Shown: positions 56,600-64,000 of the stretch, piece after piece
How the letters are laid out: the number at the start of each line of letters is the position of its first letter
Numbering within the stretch: the stretch's first letter is position 1
From: Pseudomonas sp. H1h
GTDB lineage: Bacteria; Pseudomonadota; Gammaproteobacteria; Pseudomonadales; Pseudomonadaceae
DNA length: 64,000 bases
NCBI RefSeq assembly: GCF_000633255.1
Contig: NZ_AYMJ01000032.1
Coordinates: 1 to 64,000, forward strand
Direction of reading: 5' to 3'
The notes under the pieces: generated by a model
Database searches by the model: none
What the model was told of the DNA's origin: nothing
The model's input: the letters and a program-made list of their open reading frames with translations, nothing else
Translations under genes and position numbers: made by a program

Positions 56600-57835
56600 A
56601 TGGACTTCATTCTGTATGCAGTGCCGTTTTTCTTCGTGCTGATCGCCGCCGAACTGCTCGCCGACCGCTGGCGCGGAGTGCGCCACTATCGCCTCGCCGA
56701 CTCGGTGAACAGCCTCAGCGCCGGGGTGTTGTCGACGACCACCGGGCTGCTGACCAAGGGTCTGGGGCTGGTGACCTATGCGTTTGCTCTGGGACACCTG
56801 GCGCTGCTCAGGCTGCCGGCGGACAGTGTCTGGGTCTGGGTGTTTGCCTTTGTGTTTTATGACTTCTGCTATTACTGGCTGCACCGCCTGGGTCATGAGC
56901 GCAACATCCTCTGGGCGGCACACTCGGTGCATCACCAGAGCGAGGAGTACAACCTCTCCACGGCGTTGCGCCAGACCAGTACCGGGTTCCTGCTGGGCTG
57001 GATCTTCTACTTGCCGATGGCGGTGCTCGGCGTGCCGCTGCTGGTGTTCGTCAGCGTCGCGGCGATGAATCTGCTGTATCAGTTCTGGGTCCACACCCGG
57101 CACATTCCCAAGCTCGGCTGGTTCGAGTGGTTCTTCGTCACGCCATCCAATCATCGGGCCCACCATGCACAGAACGCTCTCTACATGGATCGCAACTACG
57201 GCGGGGTGTTCATTCTTTGGGATCGGCTGTTCGGCACGTTCCAGGAAGAGGACGACAACGAACCGGTGATTTTCGGCGTGACCACGCCGCTGGCGAGCTG
57301 GAACCCGCTGTGGGCCAATGTGCAGTTCTATGCGCAGTTGTGGGACGACGCGCGCCGCGCCGAAAGCCGCTGGGACACACTGCGGATCTGGTTCATGCGC
57401 ACCGGCTGGCGTCCGGCGGATGTCGCGTTGAAGTACCCGCTGAACAAGCCGGATCTGCGCCGCTTTCGCAAGTTCGAGGTGCCGCTCGACAGCCGTCGAA
57501 AGGGCTACGTGGCGCTGCAGTTCTGCGTCTATATCGCGCTGGGCAGTTATCTGATGGGGCAGGCGCCGCAGCTGCCGATCGCCGCGCTGGTGCTCGGCTG
57601 GGTCGCGGTCGCATCGGGTCTGTTTGCGCTGGGCGTGGCTCTTGAGAATCGCTCGTGGGCGTTGAAGGTGGAGCTGCTGCGGCTGGGGTCAAACGTACCG
57701 CTGGTGTGGCTGGCGCCATTGCTCGGGTTATGGCCGGCCAGCCCGTTGGCCTGGGCTGGCTTGCTCGGTTACAGCTTGCTCAGCGGCCTCGGGCTGTATG
57801 GCTGTCGCCAGCGCGTTACTCGGCTGGCGTCTTAG
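56600..57835 (+). CDS. Fatty acid hydroxylase / sterol desaturase family membrane protein
   Basis: A 411-residue integral membrane protein with the eight-histidine di-iron motif of the fatty acid hydroxylase superfamily: HRLGH, HSVHHQ and HRAHHAQN, with a further His-containing segment HTRHIPK. FYDFCYYWLHRLGHE is the hallmark. Several extra helices form the C-terminal 110 residues (about 310-411). Substrate unknown; sterols are not expected, so a lipid or carotenoid-like substrate is possible. ATG 56600 gives the family start; the 3' end overlaps the convergent DedA gene by 20 bp. Confidence 0.88.
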   Translation: MDFILYAVPFFFVLIAAELLADRWRGVRHYRLADSVNSLSAGVLSTTTGLLTKGLGLVTYAFALGHLALLRLPADSVWVWVFAFVFYDFCYYWLHRLGHERNILWAAHSVHHQSEEYNLSTALRQTSTGFLLGWIFYLPMAVLGVPLLVFVSVAAMNLLYQFWVHTRHIPKLGWFEWFFVTPSNHRAHHAQNALYMDRNYGGVFILWDRLFGTFQEEDDNEPVIFGVTTPLASWNPLWANVQFYAQLWDDARRAESRWDTLRIWFMRTGWRPADVALKYPLNKPDLRRFRKFEVPLDSRRKGYVALQFCVYIALGSYLMGQAPQLPIAALVLGWVAVASGLFALGVALENRSWALKVELLRLGSNVPLVWLAPLLGLWPASPLAWAGLLGYSLLSGLGLYGCRQRVTRLAS

Positions 57836-58466
57836 GTTCGGCGGGTTTGGCTGCTTCTGCCTGATGCAGACGCGCGGCGTGTGCGGCTTGCTCGTCGGCG
57901 TAAACCTGCTTGGCCAGGCGCGCATTCTTGAACCGGCGACGCAGCCACAGGCCGACACCCAGTACCAGCAGCGCGCCGAGTACCCACAGTTCGTACTTCT
58001 TGATGCTGCCGAGCATGCCTTCAAGCACTGCGCCGAAGTGGTAGGCGGCGGCTGCCAGGGCAGTGGCCCAGATCGCCGCACCGATGCCGTTGAGCAGCAG
58101 ATAACGTCCCGGCGGATAACCCGACAGGCCGATCGCCACCGGCATCACCGTGCGCAAACCATAAACGAAGCGGAAGCTCAGGACCCAGATGTCCGGATGC
58201 TTGCGAATGTGTTCCAGCGCGCGGTCGCCCATCATCTGCCAGCGCGGTTTGCGCGCCAGCAATTTGCGCCCGTGCTTGCGCCCCAGGAAGTACCACAGCT
58301 GATCGCCGGCATAACTGCCGAAGAACGCCACGACCACCACCAGGTTGATGTCCATGTATCCACGGAACGCGAGGAAGCCTGCGAGCACCAGGATGGTTTC
58401 GCCTTCGAAGAACGTGCCGAGGAACAAGGCAAAGTAGCCAAAGTCATGCAGAAATTGTTGGAGCAT
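57816..58466 (-). CDS. DedA family inner-membrane protein
   Basis: A 216-residue DedA/VTT-domain protein: LFLGTFFEGETILVLAGFLA with the family acidic residue, FGSYAGDQLWYFLGRKHG, and FRFVYGLRTVMPVAIGLSGYP with the conserved Arg residues. C-terminal tail charged. DedA proteins recycle undecaprenyl phosphate or other lipids across the membrane. It overlaps the previous gene's end by 20 bp. Confidence 0.92.
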   Translation of the reverse strand: MLQQFLHDFGYFALFLGTFFEGETILVLAGFLAFRGYMDINLVVVVAFFGSYAGDQLWYFLGRKHGRKLLARKPRWQMMGDRALEHIRKHPDIWVLSFRFVYGLRTVMPVAIGLSGYPPGRYLLLNGIGAAIWATALAAAAYHFGAVLEGMLGSIKKYELWVLGALLVLGVGLWLRRRFKNARLAKQVYADEQAAHAARLHQAEAAKPAEPKTPAE

Positions 58467-58547
58467 TGTCTGGGTGCTGGCGAAATGAACGCGCAGCCTA
58501 ACCCTTCGGACACATTCATGAAAGTGTCCAAATGTGTCTCGACGTGA

Positions 58548-59687
<1,140 letters not shown>

Positions 59688-59705
59688 CCCTCCCAGGAAC
59701 ATTCG

Positions 59706-61931
59706 ATGAATACCGAAGGACTCACAGAAGTTGCAGTAAAAGAAGCTCAGCCGGTGGTGGAACAAATCACCGAAACCCCGCCGGAACTGGAGCCTGCGCC
59801 ACCCGCGCCGGTTGCCGAGGCCGCAGCGGCGGCACCGGTGATCGCGATTCCCGGCCTGGATGACAGCAGCCTGTACATCCACCGCGAGCTCTCGCAACTG
59901 CAATTCAACATCCGCGTGCTGGAACAGGCGCTGGACGAGTCCTATCCGTTGCTGGAGCGGTTGAAGTTCCTGCTGATCTTCTCCAGCAACCTTGACGAAT
60001 TCTTCGAGATTCGCGTCGCCGGCCTGAAGAAACAGATCACCTTCGCCCGCGAACAGGCCGGTGCCGACGGCCTGCAGCCGCATCAGGCGCTGGCGCGGAT
60101 CAGCGAGCTGGTACACGGTCACGTTGACCGCCAGTACGCGATCCTCAACGACATCCTGTTGCCGGAGCTGGAAAAGCACCAGGTGCGCTTCATTCGTCGC
60201 CGCAACTGGACGACCAAACTCAAGACCTGGGTGCGCCGTTATTTCCGCGATGAGATCGCACCGATCATCACCCCGATCGGCCTCGACCCGACGCACCCGT
60301 TTCCGTTGCTGGTGAACAAGAGCCTGAACTTCATCGTCGAGCTGGAGGGTATCGACGCCTTCGGCCGCGATTCCGGTCTGGCGATCATCCCCGCACCGCG
60401 CCTGCTGCCACGGATCATCAAGGTTCCGGAAGAAGTCGGCGGCCCGGGCGACAACTATGTGTTCCTGTCGTCGATGATTCACGCCCACGCCGATGACCTG
60501 TTCCAGGGCATGAAGGTGAAGGGCTGCTACCAGTTCCGCCTGACCCGAAACGCTGACCTGGCGCTCGACTCCGAAGACGTCGAAGACCTTGCGCGCGCCC
60601 TGCGTGGCGAGCTGTTCTCGCGGCGCTACGGTGATGCAGTGCGTCTGGAAGTTGCCGACACCTGCCCGAAGCATCTGTCGGACTACCTGCTCAAGCAGTT
60701 CAACCTGAGCGAGACCGAGCTGTATCAGGTCAACGGTCCGGTCAACCTGACGCGTCTGTTCAGCATCACCGGTCTGGACAGCCACCCGGAGCTGCAATAC
60801 ACGCCGTTTACCCCACAGATCCCGAAACTGCTGCAGAACAGCGAGAACATATTCAGCGTCGTCAGCAAGCAGGACATCCTGCTGCTGCACCCGTTCGAGT
60901 CGTTCACGCCAGTGGTCGACCTGCTGCGTCAGGCGGCGAAAGACCCGCATGTATTGGCCGTGCGCCAGACGCTGTACCGCTCTGGTGCCAACTCGGAAAT
61001 CGTCGACGCGCTGGTGGACGCCGCACGTAACGGCAAGGAAGTGACGGCGGTCATCGAGTTGCGCGCACGTTTCGACGAAGAGTCCAACCTGCAACTGGCC
61101 AGCCGTCTGCAAGCGGCCGGTGCGGTGGTGATCTACGGCGTGGTTGGCTTCAAGACCCACGCCAAGATGATGTTGATCCTGCGTCGCGAGGCCGGCGAGA
61201 TCGTGCGGTATGCGCACCTCGGTACCGGTAACTACCACGCCGGCAACGCCCGTCTGTACACCGACTACAGCCTGCTGACTTCCGACGACGCTTTGTGCGA
61301 AGACGTCGGCAAACTGTTCAGCCAGTTGATCGGCATGGGCAAGACGCTGCGCATGAAGAAGCTGCTGCATGCGCCGTTCACCCTGAAGAAGGGCATGCTC
61401 GACATGATTGCCCGCGAGACCCAGTTCGCCCTCGACGGCAAACCGGCGCACATCATCGCCAAGTTCAACTCGCTGACCGATCCGAAAATCATCCGCGCGC
61501 TGTACAAGGCCAGCCAGTCGGGCGTGCGCATCGATCTGGTGGTGCGTGGCATGTGCTGCCTGCGTCCTGGGATTGCCGGGGTTTCGCACAACATCCATGT
61601 GCGCTCGATCATTGGTCGCTTCCTCGAGCACACCCGGGTGTTCTACTTCCTCAACGGTGGCGAGGAGCAGATGTTCCTTTCCAGTGCCGACTGGATGGAG
61701 CGCAACCTCGACAAACGCGTCGAGACTTGCTTCCCGGTCGAAGGCAAAAAGCTGCTGACCCGCGTGAAGAAAGAGCTGGAGTTGTACCTGACCGACAACA
61801 CCCACAGCTGGAGCCTGCAGTCGGATGGCCGTTACATCCGCAACACGCCTACCGGCAACCAGAACCCGCGTAGTGCGCAGGCGACGTTGCTGGAGCGGTT
61901 GGGTAGCCCGATTTTGCCGGTGAGCAGCTGA
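59706..61931 (+). CDS. ppk1: Polyphosphate kinase 1
   Basis: A 741-residue kinase that makes polyphosphate from ATP. A Pro/Ala-rich N-terminal extension of about 50 residues precedes the N, head and two C domains. The catalytic segment [14 protein letters not shown], then [20 protein letters not shown], and the second HxK-like region [12 protein letters not shown] are present. It lies 18 bp after hemB and faces ppx, the exopolyphosphatase, so synthesis and breakdown of polyphosphate are encoded side by side. A candidate Pho box upstream of hemB would link it to phosphate starvation. Confidence 0.96.
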   Translation: MNTEGLTEVAVKEAQPVVEQITETPPELEPAPPAPVAEAAAAAPVIAIPGLDDSSLYIHRELSQLQFNIRVLEQALDESYPLLERLKFLLIFSSNLDEFFEIRVAGLKKQITFAREQAGADGLQPHQALARISELVHGHVDRQYAILNDILLPELEKHQVRFIRRRNWTTKLKTWVRRYFRDEIAPIITPIGLDPTHPFPLLVNKSLNFIVELEGIDAFGRDSGLAIIPAPRLLPRIIKVPEEVGGPGDNYVFLSSMIHAHADDLFQGMKVKGCYQFRLTRNADLALDSEDVEDLARALRGELFSRRYGDAVRLEVADTCPKHLSDYLLKQFNLSETELYQVNGPVNLTRLFSITGLDSHPELQYTPFTPQIPKLLQNSENIFSVVSKQDILLLHPFESFTPVVDLLRQAAKDPHVLAVRQTLYRSGANSEIVDALVDAARNGKEVTAVIELRARFDEESNLQLASRLQAAGAVVIYGVVGFKTHAKMMLILRREAGEIVRYAHLGTGNYHAGNARLYTDYSLLTSDDALCEDVGKLFSQLIGMGKTLRMKKLLHAPFTLKKGMLDMIARETQFALDGKPAHIIAKFNSLTDPKIIRALYKASQSGVRIDLVVRGMCCLRPGIAGVSHNIHVRSIIGRFLEHTRVFYFLNGGEEQMFLSSADWMERNLDKRVETCFPVEGKKLLTRVKKELELYLTDNTHSWSLQSDGRYIRNTPTGNQNPRSAQATLLERLGSPILPVSS

Positions 61932-61950
61932 GGTCTTAAAAGTCAAAAGC

Positions 61951-61990
61951 CCCTCACCCTAACCCTCTCCCATTGGGAGAGGGCTGGGAT
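61951..61990. repeat. Small interspersed palindrome
   Basis: CCCTCTCCCA and TGGGAGAGGG around one base, preceded by CCCTCACCCTAA, a dispersed palindrome type common in pseudomonads and distinct from the REP class above. Confidence 0.7.
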
Positions 61991-62035
61991 GGATTCAAGA
62001 AACACCAAAGGCTTGTAGCCGAACGCTCAAGCCCA

Positions 62036-62071
62036 ATAAAAAAGGCGATCCCTGCGGATCGCCTTTTTTGT
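62036..62071. terminator. Bidirectional terminator between ppk1 and ppx
   Basis: AAAAAAGGCGATCC and GGATCGCCTTTTTT around CTGC, with runs of A and T on either side, serving the two convergent genes. Confidence 0.93.
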
Positions 62072-62085
62072 GCCTGAGATTTAAC

Positions 62086-63588
62086 TCAGTGAACCGTGAG
62101 GACAATCCCCACCCGCGTCAGCCATTCTGCCTCGAGGCCAAAGTCAGCCTGGGTCAGCTGATTCTCATCCAGCCAGTTCTCCGGGAATTCCACGTCAAGG
62201 TTGTTGCCTTTGGCATGCAACACCACCTGCGGCATCGCCTGGGTGCCACGGATGTGGTGGAACAGGATCGCAAAGCGCAGCAGCACGCACAGGCGGATCA
62301 GCTTGTCGCCGTCGTCACCGAACTCGGCGAACTTGTCCTTGGGAATGTTGCGGCGGTGGCCACGCACCAAGAGCGCGAGCATCTGCTGGTCTTCACGGGA
62401 GAACCCGGCGAGATCCGAGTGCTCGATCAGATAGGCGCCGTGCTTGTGGTAGTGATAGTGCGCGATATCGAGGCCGACTTCGTGGACTTTCGCCGCCCAG
62501 CCCAGCAGTTCGCGCCAGATACCGTCGTCCAGCTCCCAGTCGGCCGCGACCTGATCGAACGCGTGCAGCGCCTTGCGCTCGACCCGTGCAGCTTGTTCCA
62601 GGTCGACGTGATAACGCTCCATCAGCGAAGTCAGGGTGCGTTCACGCACGTCTTCGTGATGATGGCGACCGAGCAGGTCGTAGAGCACGCCTTCACGCAG
62701 CGCGCCTTCGCAGTGATCCATGCGTTGCAGTTCGAGGGCGTCGAAGATCGCTTCGAGAATTGCCAGGCCTGCGGGGAAAATCGCCCGACGATCTGGCTTG
62801 ATGCCTTCGAAATCGATCTTGTCGACATCGCCAAGCTTGAACAGGCGACGCTTGAGCCACGCCAGGCCTTCGGCGTTGACTTCGCCGGTGCCATGGCCAC
62901 CGGCCTTCAGCGCCAGGCCGATGGCGCGGATGGTGCCCGAGGAGCCGATGGCTTCATCCCAGGTCAGGCGGTGCAGGGCGTGTTCGATGCTCATGATCTC
63001 CAGTCGCGCTGCGGTGTAAGCCTGGGCGTAGCGCGCCGGGGTGATCTTGCCGTCCTTGAAGTAACGCTGGGTGAAGCTGACGCAGCCCATTTGCAGGCTT
63101 TCGCGCAGCAGCGGTTCAAAACGCTGCCCGATGATGAATTCGGTACTGCCGCCGCCGATGTCAGCCACCAAACGCTTGCCCGGGGTGTCGGCCAGGGTGT
63201 GCGAGACACCCAGATAGATCAGGCGCGCCTCTTCACGGCCGGAGATGACCTCCACCGGGTGACCGAGGATTTCTTCGGCGCGGTGGATGAACTCCAGACG
63301 GTTGCGCGCTTCACGCAGGGCGTTGGTGCCAACGATGCGCACGGCGCCCAGTGGCATGCCGTTGATCAGTTGGGCAAAGCGCTTGAGGCAATCGAGCCCG
63401 CGCTGCATGGATTCTTCGTTGAGATGGCGCTCATCGTCGATGCCGGCGGCGAGCTGAACCTTCTCTCCGAGGCGCTCCAGAATACGGATTTCACCGTTCT
63501 GGGCCTTGGCCACGACCATGTGAAAGCTGTTGGAGCCCAGGTCGATTGCGGCGATCAGGGACAGATTCTTGGCTTTGGATTGCGGCAT
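62086..63588 (-). CDS. ppx: Exopolyphosphatase
   Basis: A 500-residue ASKHA-fold enzyme that removes phosphate from polyphosphate ends. The N-terminal [20 protein letters not shown] and [14 protein letters not shown] are the phosphate-binding loops; the C-terminal half has the HD-like helical domain with [20 protein letters not shown]. Related to GppA (pppGpp hydrolase), but pairing with ppk1 supports Ppx. Confidence 0.95.
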   Translation of the reverse strand: MPQSKAKNLSLIAAIDLGSNSFHMVVAKAQNGEIRILERLGEKVQLAAGIDDERHLNEESMQRGLDCLKRFAQLINGMPLGAVRIVGTNALREARNRLEFIHRAEEILGHPVEVISGREEARLIYLGVSHTLADTPGKRLVADIGGGSTEFIIGQRFEPLLRESLQMGCVSFTQRYFKDGKITPARYAQAYTAARLEIMSIEHALHRLTWDEAIGSSGTIRAIGLALKAGGHGTGEVNAEGLAWLKRRLFKLGDVDKIDFEGIKPDRRAIFPAGLAILEAIFDALELQRMDHCEGALREGVLYDLLGRHHHEDVRERTLTSLMERYHVDLEQAARVERKALHAFDQVAADWELDDGIWRELLGWAAKVHEVGLDIAHYHYHKHGAYLIEHSDLAGFSREDQQMLALLVRGHRRNIPKDKFAEFGDDGDKLIRLCVLLRFAILFHHIRGTQAMPQVVLHAKGNNLDVEFPENWLDENQLTQADFGLEAEWLTRVGIVLTVH

Positions 63589-63703
63589 GGTCTGGGGGTC
63601 TCGGTCGATAACCCCGACATCGTGCCACGATCAAACGCTGGCGCCAACGCGCATGGTTCAAACCCTTGATCCTGCGCATAAAAGCTGGAGACCGCGGCGC
63701 GGC

Positions 63704-63770
63704 CATTCGCGAGCAAGCCCGCTCCCACAGGTGACCGCATTCCCATGTGGGAGCGGGCTTGCTCGCGAAG
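63704..63770. repeat. REP doublet (inverted pair)
   Basis: Inverted REP pair with arms ending in GCTCCCACAG and TGTGGGAGC around a 17-base spacer, between ppx and the ABC transporter gene. Confidence 0.92.
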
Positions 63771-63796
63771 AGGCCTCTACAGTCTCTGCAAACTCA

Positions 63797-64000
63797 TCAG
63801 GCTGTCGCTTCGACGGTGCCAATGAAATTCGCCAGCTCCGGCGTCTGCGGATGGGCAAACAACACCTTCGGATCCCCCACCTCATGCACCTTGCCATGGT
63901 GCATGAACACCAGTTTGTCGCCGACCTCCCGGGCGAAGCGCATTTCGTGGGTGACCATGATCAGCGTCATGCCTTCCCGGGCCAGTTGGCGCACCACGGC
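63797..64000 (-). CDS. Amino acid ABC transporter ATP-binding protein, C-terminal part
   Basis: The last 67 or so residues of a gene that continues beyond the window edge. TLIMVTHEMRFAREVGDKLVFMHHGKVHEVGDP is the H-loop region of polar amino acid uptake ATPases (GlnQ/HisP type), ending with PELANFIGTVEATA. The Walker motifs lie outside the window, so the substrate cannot be judged. Confidence 0.88.
   Translation of the reverse strand, partial: AVVRQLAREGMTLIMVTHEMRFAREVGDKLVFMHHGKVHEVGDPKVLFAHPQTPELANFIGTVEATA

Overview
The window is a stretch of chromosome from a fluorescent-group Pseudomonas. The evidence is the GC-rich coding sequence, the gene neighbourhoods (xpt-rep-EAL protein-MATE-LysR; comM-ubiK-glnK-amtB-yjbQ-sutA; xerC-dapF-lysA-lptM-cyaY-rnk-cyaA; argH/algR-hemCDXY-dsbB-algQ-algP; hemB-ppk/ppx) that match the order known in Pseudomonas, and the many REP palindromes of the GCGGGCTTGCTCGCGAA type typical of this group. 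I saw no rRNA, tRNA, insertion sequence, prophage or CRISPR array.

Layout. 1-937 is a tandem array of 182-bp units, each with an inverted REP pair, abutting the xpt stop codon. 938-10277 holds xpt, rep, a GGDEF/EAL protein, a MATE pump, a LysR regulator and a chemoreceptor. 10291-16488 (minus strand) is a six-gene accessory operon. 16851-32906 is mostly core metabolism and regulation: comM, ubiK, glnK-amtB with a recognisable sigma-54 promoter and NtrC-type site, yjbQ, sutA, the lptM-lysA-dapF-DUF484-xerC-HAD operon, cyaY, rnk, cyaA and small conserved genes. 33037-46371 holds argH, algR, the hemCD-hemX-hemY run, dsbB, algQ/rsd, an FKBP isomerase, algP, an ABC-F ATPase and a small mechanosensitive channel. 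46592-58466 is more variable: a LysE exporter, a five-gene lipoprotein cluster with LpoB-, YcfL- and COG3014-like members (the last duplicated), LysR, a cytochrome c/FTR1 iron permease fusion, yaiI, elbB, a fatty acid hydroxylase family membrane protein and a DedA protein. 58674-63588 is hemB-ppk1 with a candidate Pho box, facing ppx. The window ends inside an amino acid ABC transporter ATPase gene.

The main discovery is the operon at 10291-16488. Gene by gene it reproduces the set that makes the activated phosphoramidate donor for the O-methyl phosphoramidate capsule modification of Campylobacter jejuni (Cj1415-Cj1420): an L-glutamine kinase-like PEP-synthase relative, a CTP:phosphoglutamine cytidylyltransferase-like protein, a class I amidotransferase-like gamma-glutamyl-CDP-amidate hydrolase, an APS-kinase-like CDP-phosphoramidate kinase and a SAM methyltransferase. 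A sixth protein resembles CDP-glycerol glycerophosphotransferases and is a candidate for the unknown transfer step. No capsule or O-antigen genes are beside it, so the acceptor is open: a glycan encoded elsewhere or a small molecule.

Start codons were chosen by family length and ribosome binding site where the longest reading frame was clearly over-extended. Assignments rest on reading motifs by eye; no database search was run.
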